Program-made: the position numbers and the translations under genes | The notes under the pieces: generated by a model | What the model was told of the DNA's origin: nothing | The model's input: the letters and a program-made list of their open reading frames with translations, nothing else | Database searches by the model: none | Assembly: GCA_020059765.1 (NCBI GenBank) | Contig: JAGVBM010000333.1 | Span: 1-12,399, forward strand | From: Bacillota bacterium | GTDB taxonomy: Bacteria > Bacillota > Bacilli > Tumebacillales > Effusibacillaceae | Length of the DNA: 12,399 nt | Direction: 5' to 3' | Part shown: positions 1-7,162 of the stretch, piece after piece | Position numbering within the stretch: the stretch's first letter is position 1 | Layout of the letters: each line of letters opens with the position of its first letter

Positions 1-1
1 C

Positions 2-127
2 CAGCCGGAACGGATGTCGGCGACCGGCTATGGGGAATATGCCCCGGTGGCTTCCAATGATACGGCAGAGGGACGTGCAGCGAATCGGCGCGTTAATGTC
101 ATCATCCTGCGGAATCCGCTCAACTGA
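2..127 (+). CDS. OmpA/MotB-family protein, C-terminal fragment (flagellar stator MotB-like)
   Basis: The window opens inside this gene; only the last 41 codons and the TGA stop are present. The readable tail contains SATGYGEYAPVASNDTAEGR followed by AANRRVNVII. This is the end of an OmpA-like peptidoglycan-binding domain: the G-YGE-P--SN--- GR--NRRV pattern is diagnostic. In Gram-positive bacteria this domain is usually the C-terminus of MotB/MotS, the stator subunit that anchors the flagellar motor to the cell wall. The N-terminal membrane helix and plug region lie outside the window, so MotB is an inference and another OmpA-domain protein is possible. The gene is not part of the uvrB operon, because a terminator-like hairpin and a new promoter follow it. 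Confidence 0.75.
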   Translation, partial: QPERMSATGYGEYAPVASNDTAEGRAANRRVNVIILRNPLN

Positions 128-209
128 GGAAATAAGAAGCCGGTACCCGCTGCAACGTTGAATGGATGGATTGCCTGCAATGGATAGTTTGCATACAAAG
201 GAAACACAG

Positions 210-263
210 ATTGCCGAACGAGTGGGTGCACTTGGTTGCCTGCCGAACGGCAATTCTTTTTTT
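210..263 (+). terminator. Candidate rho-independent terminator after the motB-like gene
   Basis: A 7-bp stem ATTGCCG (210-216) / CGGCAAT (248-254) is followed almost at once by a run of seven T (257-263). The 3' arm can instead pair with a second TTGCC (236-240) to form a shorter hairpin with an 8-base loop. It lies about 80 bases after the stop of the upstream gene and just before the uvrB promoter, so it probably insulates uvrB from read-through. Confidence 0.55.
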
Positions 264-268
264 AAGCA

Positions 269-298
269 CTGGCATTTCTTTTCCATCTCCGGTACAAT
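269..298 (+). promoter_or_regulatory. Candidate sigma-A promoter P1 of uvrB
   Basis: The -10 TACAAT (293-298) matches the consensus at 5 of 6 positions. The -35 CTGGCA (269-274) matches at 4 of 6, with an 18-base spacer. The LexA-like palindrome begins right at the downstream edge of the -10, which supports this as a real regulated promoter. It would give a leader of about 120 bases before the uvrB start codon. Confidence 0.5.
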
Positions 299-312
299 AG
301 AACAGGAGTTCG
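299..312 (+). promoter_or_regulatory. Probable LexA (DinR) operator, SOS box of uvrB
   Basis: The sequence AGAACAGGAGTTCG contains a perfect GAAC-N4-GTTC core, the heart of the Gram-positive SOS box CGAACATATGTTCG; 10 of the 14 positions match that form. It sits directly downstream of the -10 of candidate P1, where LexA binding would block RNA polymerase or early elongation. Known biology agrees: uvrB-uvrA is a LexA-controlled operon in B. subtilis. Binding itself is inferred. Confidence 0.7.
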
Positions 313-372
313 GATTTTGCGGAACGGGGAATGGATTTACCGTGAGGCGAGTTAACGAATAAAAATATTATG

Positions 373-401
373 TTATCTTCTTTGTTTGGATTTTGTATAA
401 T
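373..401 (+). promoter_or_regulatory. Possible second uvrB promoter P2 (perfect TATAAT, weak -35)
   Basis: A perfect TATAAT lies at 396-401. The best -35 at 17-base spacing is TTATCT (373-378), which matches only 3 of 6 positions. Transcription would start near 408 and give a very short leader that still carries the AAAGGG ribosome-binding site. If real, this promoter is separate from the LexA box about 90 bases upstream. Confidence 0.3.
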
Positions 402-412
402 GGGGGGTATGG

Positions 413-418
413 AAAGGG
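413..418 (+). promoter_or_regulatory. Ribosome-binding site that decides the uvrB start
   Basis: AAAGGG lies 8 bases upstream of the ATG at 427. In-frame ATGs at 370 and 409 have no comparable site, and both would add residues absent from the usual UvrB N-terminus. This favours 427. Confidence 0.55.
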
Positions 419-426
419 TGGGAGAG

Positions 427-2412
427 ATGACGGAAAAGCAAGGGGTATTTCAACTGAAATCCGATTATGCACCGCGCGGGGATCAACCGAAAGCAATCGA
501 AGAGCTGGTGGAAGGAATACAGTCCGGCCGCAGGCAGCAAATCTTGCTGGGGGTGACCGGCTCGGGAAAAACCTTTACCATGGCCAATGTCATTGCGAAA
601 ATCAACAAGCCTACCCTGATTTTGGCTCCCAATAAAACACTGGCTGCACAATTGGCAGCCGAATTCAAAGAATTCTTCCCTGATAACGCAGTCGAATTTT
701 TCGTATCCTACTACGATTACTACCAACCGGAAGCGTATATTCCGTCTTCCGACACGTATATAGAGAAAGACGCAAAGATCAACGATGAAATCGACAAGCT
801 CCGGCATTCGGCGACCAGTTCTCTGCTGGAGCGCAATGATGTGATTGTGGTCGGGTCCGTATCGTCGATTTACGGTTTGGGTAATCCTGTCGAATATGCG
901 GCCCATGTATTGTCGCTTCGCGCAGGGATGGAAAAACCGCGAAACGACATTCTGCGAAAGCTTGTCGAAATGCAGTATGAGCGAAATGACATCAATTTCA
1001 TCCGGGGAACGTTTCGCGTACGCGGAGATGTGATTGAAATTTTCCCCGCCTCCCGCAGTGAAAGGGCGTTCCGGGTCGAATTGTTTGGCGACGAAATTGA
1101 CAGGATCACGGAAATTGACGTAGTCACGGGCGAGATTGTTGGCGCTCGTCAGCATATCGCGATCTTTCCGGCCTCTCACTTCGTGACATCGGGCGATAAA
1201 ATGAAGATGGCCATTGAGAGCATCAAACAGGAACTGGAGGTGCGATTAAGCGAATTGCGGGACGGCGGCAAGCTTTTGGAAGCCCAAAGGCTGGAACAGC
1301 GAACCAACTATGATTTGGAAATGATGGTGGAAATCGGATTTTGTTCCGGGATTGAAAACTACTCCCGCCATTTGGAAGGCCGTCCGCCAGAATCGGCACC
1401 CCACACGCTGCTCGATTACTTTCCGAAAGATTATTTGTTGATCATTGACGAGTCCCATGTAGGCGTACCGCAAATCGGCGGGATGTACAACGGTGACCGG
1501 AGCCGCAAGCTGACGCTGATTGAACACGGCTTCCGTTTGCCGTCGGCAGCCGACAATCGCCCCTTGAAGTTTGAGGAATTTGAACAGCGGAAGAACGATG
1601 TGATCTATGTATCCGCCACGCCGGGTCCCTATGAGTTGGAACATGCGGAGCAAACGGTGGAACAGATCATTCGTCCGACAGGATTGGTCGATCCGCAAAT
1701 TGACGTGCGCCCGATCAAAGGACAAATTGACGATCTGGTCGGGGAAATCAACAAGCGGATCAAACGGGACGAACGTGTCCTGGTGACGACGTTGACCAAG
1801 AAAATGGCGGAAGACCTGACCGATTATCTAAAAGAACTGGGGATCAAAGTCAGGTATTTGCATTCGGATATCAAAACGTTGGAGCGAATGATGATTCTGC
1901 GGGATCTGCGGCTGGGTGTGTTCGACGTGCTGATTGGGATTAATCTGCTGCGGGAAGGTCTTGACCTGCCGGAAGTATCGCTGGTTGCCATTCTCGATGC
2001 GGACAAGGAAGGATTCCTGCGGGCCGAGCGTTCGTTGATCCAGACAATCGGACGGGCGGCGCGAAATGCGGAAGGCCGCGTGATCATGTATGCGGATGCA
2101 CTCACAAAATCGATGCGGATTGCGATTGATGAAACAAATCGTCGACGGGCGATTCAGGAAGCGTACAACAGGGAACACGGAATTACACCGCAAACGATAC
2201 GCAAAGCGGTTCGTGATGTGATCGAGGCAACCAAAGCGGCTGAGAGCAAGACCGAGTATTCGATCAAAGAAAATATGGATAAAATGTCGAAGAAAGATCG
2301 GGAGCAGTTGATCAAGACGTTGGAAAAAGAAATGAAGGAAGCGGCAAAAGCGTTGCAGTTTGAGAGAGCTGCAGAATTGCGGGATATTATTCTCGAATTG
2401 TCGGCTTCCTGA
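427..2412 (+). CDS. uvrB: Excinuclease ABC subunit B (UvrB)
   Basis: UvrB is the damage-verifying helicase-like subunit of cytoplasmic nucleotide excision repair. UvrA loads it at lesions, it opens the duplex with a beta-hairpin, and it then recruits UvrC for incision. With the ATG at 427 the protein has 661 residues, the length I recall for B. subtilis UvrB. Visible parts are Walker A GVTGSGKT (42-49), the beta-hairpin region beginning YYDYYQPEAY (95-104), the Walker B DESH motif (about 341-344), the C-terminal helicase motif QTIGRAARN (about 539-547) and a C-terminal UVR coiled-coil motif (about 627-658) ending in LRDIILEL, which contacts UvrC and UvrA. uvrA follows after 131 bases with no clear terminator between, so an operon is likely. 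A LexA-like box at 299-312 predicts DNA-damage induction. The reading frame is intact and all key motifs are present. Confidence 0.98.
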   Translation: MTEKQGVFQLKSDYAPRGDQPKAIEELVEGIQSGRRQQILLGVTGSGKTFTMANVIAKINKPTLILAPNKTLAAQLAAEFKEFFPDNAVEFFVSYYDYYQPEAYIPSSDTYIEKDAKINDEIDKLRHSATSSLLERNDVIVVGSVSSIYGLGNPVEYAAHVLSLRAGMEKPRNDILRKLVEMQYERNDINFIRGTFRVRGDVIEIFPASRSERAFRVELFGDEIDRITEIDVVTGEIVGARQHIAIFPASHFVTSGDKMKMAIESIKQELEVRLSELRDGGKLLEAQRLEQRTNYDLEMMVEIGFCSGIENYSRHLEGRPPESAPHTLLDYFPKDYLLIIDESHVGVPQIGGMYNGDRSRKLTLIEHGFRLPSAADNRPLKFEEFEQRKNDVIYVSATPGPYELEHAEQTVEQIIRPTGLVDPQIDVRPIKGQIDDLVGEINKRIKRDERVLVTTLTKKMAEDLTDYLKELGIKVRYLHSDIKTLERMMILRDLRLGVFDVLIGINLLREGLDLPEVSLVAILDADKEGFLRAERSLIQTIGRAARNAEGRVIMYADALTKSMRIAIDETNRRRAIQEAYNREHGITPQTIRKAVRDVIEATKAAESKTEYSIKENMDKMSKKDREQLIKTLEKEMKEAAKALQFERAAELRDIILELSAS

Positions 2413-2501
2413 CTGACATCATCCGAAGGAGCCGGATTGAGCGAACGGATGTCGAATAACCCGGAGCGGAAAATCGACAGGACAACAGCCTAGTTCGACG
2501 A

Positions 2502-2515
2502 ATTTCCCGGGAAAT
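2502..2515. repeat. Perfect 14-bp palindrome in the uvrB-uvrA gap
   Basis: ATTTCCCGGGAAAT is a perfect inverted repeat without a spacer, ending 15 bases before the uvrA ribosome-binding site AAAGGAG (2531-2537). No T-run follows, so it is not a terminator. It could be a protein-binding site, or in RNA a 5-bp stem with a 4-base loop. It may also be chance. Confidence 0.5.
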
Positions 2516-2543
2516 GTAGAAATGTGCGGAAAAGGAGATCAGT

Positions 2544-5441
2544 ATGGCACAAAATTATATCGTTGTAAAAGGGGCTCGTGCCCACAATCTGAAAAATATA
2601 GACATACAAATTCCCCGCGACAAGCTGGTCGTCTTGACCGGGCTCAGCGGATCGGGGAAATCCTCATTGGCCTTTGACACAATTTATGCGGAAGGCCAAC
2701 GCCGATATGTTGAATCCTTGTCAGCATACGCACGTCAATTCTTGGGGCAGATGGATAAGCCCGATGTGGACTCGATTGACGGTTTGTCGCCGGCAATATC
2801 CATCGATCAAAAAACGACAAGCCGCAACCCGCGATCAACAGTGGGGACGGTAACTGAGATCTATGACTATTTGCGATTATTGTTTGCGCGAGTGGGACAA
2901 CCTTTCTGCCCTCAATGCAATATTCCCATCTCCTCGCAAACGGTGCAGCAGATGGTCGATCGGGTGATGGAACTGCCGGAGGGGAAGAAGATTCAGGTTT
3001 TCGCTCCCCTCGTACGGGGACGGAAGGGCGAGTACAGCAAATTGTTTGAGGATATCAGAAAACAAGGGTTTGTCCGTGTCCGCGTGGACGGGGAGATTCG
3101 TGACCTATCGGAACAAATTGTGTTGGAGAAGAACAAAAAGCATACGATCGAAGTTGTGGTGGACCGCATTGTCGTCAAAGACGATGTGGCGACACGTCTG
3201 GCAGATTCCTTGGAAACCGCTTTAAACCTGACAGGCGGGACAGTTACCGTCGGTGTGATTGACGGGGAAGATTTGGTGTTCTCGCAAAATTTGGCTTGCC
3301 CGGAATGCGGATTTTCCGTGGCTGAAATGAGCCCGCGCATGTTTTCCTTCAATTCTCCGTATGGAGCATGTGAAACCTGTTCGGGTTTGGGGACCAATAT
3401 GGAAGTGGATCGGGACCTGATCATTCCGGATCGCGGCAAATCATTAAACGAAGGGGCGTTAGCCCCTTGGGCAGGAACAGCTTCCAACTATTATCCGCAA
3501 TTATTGGAGTCAGCCTGCAAACATTTCGGAATCAAGATGAACGTGGCGGTGAAAGAGATTCCGCAGGAAAAGTTGAACCTGCTGTTGTACGGTTCTCCTG
3601 GGGAAAAGATTCGTTTTCATTATGAAAACGATTTTGGCCAGTCGAAAGCGGCGGAAGTGGTTTATGAAGGACTCATCCCGAATCTGGAGCGGCGGTATCG
3701 GGAAACGGCTTCCGATTACGTGCGGGAATTTATTGAGGAGTACATGAGTGCCAAACCTTGTCCCGCTTGCAACGGTGACCGTTTGAAGCCGGAAGTGCTC
3801 GCGGTGCGGATTCATGAAAGGAATATTTCGCAAGTTACCCGTCTGTCGGTCAATGAGGCTTTGGATTATTTTGAGAACTTGCAGTTAAGTGAAAAAGAAA
3901 TGACGATTGCCCGCCTGATCCTGAAAGAGATTAAATCCCGGCTCGGATTTCTGCGCAATGTCGGTCTGGACTATTTGTCTTTGAGCCGCGCAGCGGGAAC
4001 GCTGTCGGGCGGCGAAGCGCAGCGGATCCGGCTGGCTACGCAAATCGGTTCGGCGCTGACCGGGGTGTTGTATGTACTGGATGAACCCTCTATCGGGCTG
4101 CATCAGCGGGACAACGTACGGCTGATCCGTACCTTGGAGCATATGCGGGATCTTGGGAACACGTTGATTGTGGTTGAACATGACGAAGATACGATGATGA
4201 CGGCCGATTATATTATCGATATTGGTCCGGGAGCCGGCGTTCACGGCGGACAAGTGGTGGCGCAAGGCACCCCGAAAGAGATCATGCAGGACGCAAACTC
4301 ATTGACCGGACAATATTTGTCGGGTGCAAAGCTGATTCCGGTTCCTGAGAAACGGCGTAAACCGAACGGCAAATGGGTGGAAATAATCGGGGCAAAAGAA
4401 AACAATTTGAAGAATCTCACGGTGAAGTTTCCGTTGGGCGTGTTTACCGCCGTGACCGGAGTATCCGGATCTGGCAAGTCGACACTGATCAATGAAATCC
4501 TGCATAAAGCATTGGCCCAACATTTGAACGGAGCCAAAAGCAAACCGGGAGCTCACAAGCAGATCAAGGGACTGGAGCATCTGGACAAAGTGGTCGACAT
4601 CGACCAGTCGCCGATTGGCCGAACTCCCCGTTCCAATCCGGCTACGTATACGGGTGTATTTGACGATATTCGGGATGTGTTTGCCACGACCAACGAGGCA
4701 AAGATTCGCGGTTACAAAAAAGGCCGGTTTTCCTTTAATGTCAAGGGCGGACGCTGCGAGGCCTGCCACGGGGATGGAATCATCAAGATTGAAATGCACT
4801 TCCTTCCCGATGTTTATGTTCCCTGTGAAGTCTGTAAAGGGCTGCGGTACAATCGGGAAACCCTGGAAGTGAAATACAAGGGGAAGAGTATTTCCGACGT
4901 GTTGGACATGACGGTCGAGGACGCTTTGGGGTTTTTCAAAAATGTGCCGCGCATTCAACGGAAAATGCAAACGTTGTTTGATGTGGGGCTTGGTTACATG
5001 CGGTTGGGGCAGCCAGCGACGACTCTGTCAGGCGGCGAAGCCCAACGCGTCAAGCTGGCGTCTGAGCTGCATCGGCGCAGTAACGGACGAACGATGTACA
5101 TCCTGGATGAACCAACGACCGGATTGCATGTTGCCGACATCGAACGGTTGCTGGAAGTCCTGCAGAGGTTGGTGGAAGCGGGCGATACCGTGCTGGTGAT
5201 CGAGCATAATCTCGATGTAATCAAAACGGCAGATTATATTGTGGATCTGGGACCGGAAGGCGGAGATCAGGGTGGCACGGTAGTCGCGACCGGTACGCCC
5301 GAACAGGTTGCCAAGGTTGAAGCGTCATATACGGGGCAATTCCTCGGACCGATTCTGGAACGGGACAAGAAACGGGCAGCCGCCAACAGGGTGAAAGGAA
5401 AAGGCAAGAATAAAGAGACTGCTGACACCGCCGTATCGTAA
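2544..5441 (+). CDS. uvrA: Excinuclease ABC subunit A (UvrA)
   Basis: UvrA is the dimeric ABC-type ATPase that first detects distorted DNA in nucleotide excision repair and delivers UvrB. Two nucleotide-binding units are visible. The first has Walker A GLSGSGKS (33-40), LSGGEAQ (487-493) and the Walker B aspartate near 513. The second has GVSGSGKST (639-647), LSGGEAQ (828-834) and DEPTTGLH from 855. The zinc-module cysteines are intact: C252/C255 with C276/C279, and C738/C741 with C761/C764. Further CxxC pairs lie at 122/125 and 406/409. The ATG at 2544 has a strong AAAGGAG site (2531-2537). At 965 residues it is slightly longer than many relatives because of a lysine-rich tail after about residue 938. 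It follows uvrB by 131 bases and is probably co-transcribed with it; a hairpin follows the stop. Confidence 0.98.
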   Translation: MAQNYIVVKGARAHNLKNIDIQIPRDKLVVLTGLSGSGKSSLAFDTIYAEGQRRYVESLSAYARQFLGQMDKPDVDSIDGLSPAISIDQKTTSRNPRSTVGTVTEIYDYLRLLFARVGQPFCPQCNIPISSQTVQQMVDRVMELPEGKKIQVFAPLVRGRKGEYSKLFEDIRKQGFVRVRVDGEIRDLSEQIVLEKNKKHTIEVVVDRIVVKDDVATRLADSLETALNLTGGTVTVGVIDGEDLVFSQNLACPECGFSVAEMSPRMFSFNSPYGACETCSGLGTNMEVDRDLIIPDRGKSLNEGALAPWAGTASNYYPQLLESACKHFGIKMNVAVKEIPQEKLNLLLYGSPGEKIRFHYENDFGQSKAAEVVYEGLIPNLERRYRETASDYVREFIEEYMSAKPCPACNGDRLKPEVLAVRIHERNISQVTRLSVNEALDYFENLQLSEKEMTIARLILKEIKSRLGFLRNVGLDYLSLSRAAGTLSGGEAQRIRLATQIGSALTGVLYVLDEPSIGLHQRDNVRLIRTLEHMRDLGNTLIVVEHDEDTMMTADYIIDIGPGAGVHGGQVVAQGTPKEIMQDANSLTGQYLSGAKLIPVPEKRRKPNGKWVEIIGAKENNLKNLTVKFPLGVFTAVTGVSGSGKSTLINEILHKALAQHLNGAKSKPGAHKQIKGLEHLDKVVDIDQSPIGRTPRSNPATYTGVFDDIRDVFATTNEAKIRGYKKGRFSFNVKGGRCEACHGDGIIKIEMHFLPDVYVPCEVCKGLRYNRETLEVKYKGKSISDVLDMTVEDALGFFKNVPRIQRKMQTLFDVGLGYMRLGQPATTLSGGEAQRVKLASELHRRSNGRTMYILDEPTTGLHVADIERLLEVLQRLVEAGDTVLVIEHNLDVIKTADYIVDLGPEGGDQGGTVVATGTPEQVAKVEASYTGQFLGPILERDKKRAAANRVKGKGKNKETADTAVS

Positions 5442-5469
5442 CCATTCAGCCTGCCTTATATTGCAAAAG

Positions 5470-5500
5470 AAGAGGGGAGCTGATCCATCAGTTCCTCTTT
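5470..5500 (+). terminator. Candidate terminator after uvrA
   Basis: An imperfect hairpin pairs AAGAGG (5470-5475) with CCTCTT (5494-5499) and CTGAT (5480-5484) with ATCAG (5487-5491), with small internal bulges. Only three T follow, then CCC, so the T-tract is weak. Its position, 28 bases after the uvrA stop and before the next gene's leader, fits a terminator. Confidence 0.5.
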
Positions 5501-5604
5501 CCCATACCAGAATGAACGGAAATGGGAGACACAACATGATAGAATAAAATGAGGAGTAAGCAACGAAAAGGGAGAACGGAAACAGGCGAAAGGAGTTATC
5601 GGAC

Positions 5605-5793
5605 ATGAAAAAAATCGTGCGTTCGCGCAACTCCCGCATGATCGCCGGTGTTTGCGGCGGAATAGCGGATTACTTCAATGTAGATCCAACAATTGTACGT
5701 GTGTTGTACGTCCTGTTGTCGATGATGACAGTGGCTTTCCCCGGTATTCTGGTGTATCTGATTCTGGTTTTGATCATTCCAAACGAATACTAG
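5605..5793 (+). CDS. PspC-domain small membrane protein (YvlC-like)
   Basis: This 62-residue protein consists almost entirely of a PspC domain. Its N-terminal part has the typical basic stretch MKKIVRSRNSRMIAGVCGG then IADYFNVDPTIVRV, followed by one hydrophobic segment (about 33-58) and a short polar end. PspC-domain proteins act at the cytoplasmic membrane, in proteobacteria in phage-shock envelope-stress signalling. In B. subtilis the relative YvlC belongs to an envelope-stress operon. The ATG at 5605 has AAAGGAG (5589-5595) at 9-base spacing. The next gene, YvlD-like, starts 18 bases after its stop, so the two form a pair. I found no convincing promoter between 5501 and 5588; TAGAAT (5540-5545) and TAAAAT (5545-5550) look like -10 elements but lack a -35. 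The biochemical role is unknown. Confidence 0.85.
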   Translation: MKKIVRSRNSRMIAGVCGGIADYFNVDPTIVRVLYVLLSMMTVAFPGILVYLILVLIIPNEY

Positions 5794-5811
5794 CAGAGAG
5801 GGGGATCCTCC

Positions 5812-6165
5812 ATGGGACTGATTGCTCGAATTATTGCGAACGCTTTGGCGCTGATGATTGTTGCCTGGTTGTTTGACGGGATTTCGTTCGCAAGAGGAAC
5901 GGACGGTATTTTAGCCGCCTTATGGGCGGGCCTGATTTTAGGTGTTGTGAATGTCACGTTAAAGCCGGTGATCAAAATTTTAACGCTGCCGGTCAATATT
6001 TTGACACTTGGCATTTTGGGGCTGCTGGTGAATGCATTGATGCTGAAAGTGGTCGATCTGTTGACGCCCGGATTCCAGGTGAGAGGGTTTCTGACCGCTT
6101 TTTTTGGAGCGATCGTACTGGCGATTGTGTCCGCCGTCTTGAACCTGTTTGCAAAGAAAGACTGA
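5812..6165 (+). CDS. YvlD-like four-helix membrane protein (phage holin 4_2 family)
   Basis: This is a 117-residue integral membrane protein with four hydrophobic stretches (about 5-21, 31-48, 56-79 and 92-112). It carries the loop NVTLKPVIKILTLPVNILTL (about 47-66), typical of the Phage_holin_4_2 (YvlD) family. Despite the family name, chromosomal members are not phage holins, and no other phage genes are present here. The B. subtilis relative YvlD is encoded with YvlC in an envelope-stress operon, and here the PspC gene lies 18 bases upstream, so co-expression is likely. The start at 5812 has an AGAGGGGGA site (5797-5805). GAGG/CCTC around 5798-5809 could form a small hairpin over this site. 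No hydrophilic domain is present, so I infer only a membrane role. Confidence 0.85.
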   Translation: MGLIARIIANALALMIVAWLFDGISFARGTDGILAALWAGLILGVVNVTLKPVIKILTLPVNILTLGILGLLVNALMLKVVDLLTPGFQVRGFLTAFFGAIVLAIVSAVLNLFAKKD

Positions 6166-6176
6166 GCTTGTCTGTC

Positions 6177-6205
6177 TTTTCATTTTCGGTCAAGTTCGAT
6201 ATATT
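6177..6205 (+). promoter_or_regulatory. Candidate sigma-A promoter for the epimerase-HAD unit
   Basis: The -35 TTTTCA (6177-6182) matches 4 of 6 positions and the -10 TATATT (6200-6205) matches 5 of 6, with an optimal 17-base spacer. It starts just after the yvlD-like stop and ends about 36 bases before the epimerase start. No terminator is visible between the two genes, so read-through from yvlD is also possible. Confidence 0.45.
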
Positions 6206-6241
6206 TAGGTTCACGGAAGCAATTTGGATTGGCGGGGGGAA

Positions 6242-7162
6242 ATGGTTTTGAAACTGCTTGTAACAGGCGGGGCGGGATTTATCGGATCCCACATTGTTGA
6301 ACAGTTGATCGCAAATCAGCATCAGGTGGTCGTATTGGATGACTTGTCCACCGGTGACCGGAATAACCTGCCGAACGATGTTCGGCTTGTCATACAGGAT
6401 GTAGCAGCTAATCTGGACGATCTGTTTGCCGCAGAACGGTTTGATGCGGTGATTCATCATGCGGCGCAGGTCAGCGTTCCCCATTCGATTGAAGATCCGA
6501 TCCGTGACCTGCACGTCAATTTGCAGGGAATGCTGTCGGTGTTGGAAGCATGCCGCAAGCATCAGGTGGGAAAGGTTGTGTTTGCTTCCTCGGCGGCCGT
6601 TTACGGAACCCCGCAAACGCTGCCGATTCCGGAAGACCATCCTTTGACCCCGTTGTCTCCCTACGGGATCACGAAAAAATCGGCCGAGGAATATTTGCGG
6701 ATCTATCATGAACTGCACGGTATCCGCTATACGATCTTGCGCTACGGAAATGTGTACGGCCCCCGCCAATCGGTCAAAGGTGAGAGCGGCGTGATCGCGA
6801 TTTTTACCGATGCCCGGTGCAAAGGACGAATCCCCACAATCTTTGGCGACGGATATGACACGCGGGATTATGTGTATGTGGAGGATGTGGCCCGCGCCAA
6901 CCTGTTGGCTCTTACACAGGGGGACGGTGAAATCCTCAACATTTCAACCGAAACGGCGGTGAACCTGCGTGAATTGTTCGCAACTCTCGATGATGTCCTG
7001 AATGAACATGAGCAGCCCCGCTTCGGTCCGCCCCGTCCCGGCGATATTCAGCACTCCACGCTGCAAAACGACAAAGCCGCCCAAGTCTTGGGATGGAAAC
7101 CACAGACCGTATTTTATGAGGGACTGAAACAGACAGTGAAGTGGGTGAAACAGCATGGCTAA
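6242..7162 (+). CDS. NAD-dependent nucleotide-sugar epimerase/dehydratase (UDP-glucose 4-epimerase-like)
   Basis: This is an extended short-chain dehydrogenase of 306 residues. It shows the N-terminal NAD-binding GGAGFIG (9-15), an acidic end of beta-2 in VVLDDLSTG (about 30-38), the HHAAQVSVPHS loop, the catalytic serine region in FASSAAVYG and the catalytic YGITK with Y141 and K145. Downstream LRYGNVYGPRQ and the DTRDYVYVEDVARA segment are typical of UDP-sugar 4-epimerases. Such cytosolic enzymes interconvert UDP-glucose/galactose or their N-acetyl forms for surface glycans; the exact substrate cannot be read here. The start is uncertain. I use the ATG at 6242, but its G-rich site (6234-6239) is only two bases away. 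The TTG at 6248 has better spacing and gives the classic MKLLVTGGAGFIG beginning; a TTG at 6224 is also in frame. The stop overlaps the next gene by 8 bases. Confidence 0.9.
   Translation: MVLKLLVTGGAGFIGSHIVEQLIANQHQVVVLDDLSTGDRNNLPNDVRLVIQDVAANLDDLFAAERFDAVIHHAAQVSVPHSIEDPIRDLHVNLQGMLSVLEACRKHQVGKVVFASSAAVYGTPQTLPIPEDHPLTPLSPYGITKKSAEEYLRIYHELHGIRYTILRYGNVYGPRQSVKGESGVIAIFTDARCKGRIPTIFGDGYDTRDYVYVEDVARANLLALTQGDGEILNISTETAVNLRELFATLDDVLNEHEQPRFGPPRPGDIQHSTLQNDKAAQVLGWKPQTVFYEGLKQTVKWVKQHG

Noticed and set aside
162..362. 66-codon open frame in the motB-uvrB gap
   Set aside because: It spans the terminator-like hairpin, promoter P1 and the LexA box, has no good ribosome-binding site, and its translation resembles no family I know.
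370..426. Longer uvrB N-terminus starting at ATG 370 or ATG 409
   Set aside because: These starts would add residues that UvrB proteins do not usually have, and the ATG at 427 has the better ribosome-binding site and gives 661 residues.
373..1179. Long antisense open frames within uvrB, uvrA, the epimerase, hprK and the last gene
   Set aside because: They lie opposite strongly conserved coding sequence, lack ribosome-binding sites and show no domain motifs. They are by-products of the codon pattern of the real genes.
5501..5604. SigW-type promoter for the yvlC-like gene
   Set aside because: B. subtilis yvl genes have such control, but the nearest candidate, TGAACG at 5513-5518, has no CGTA/CGTC 16 bases downstream.
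5812..6165. Phage holin and prophage remnant
   Set aside because: The family name is misleading: the protein is YvlD-like, paired with a PspC gene, and no other phage genes are present.
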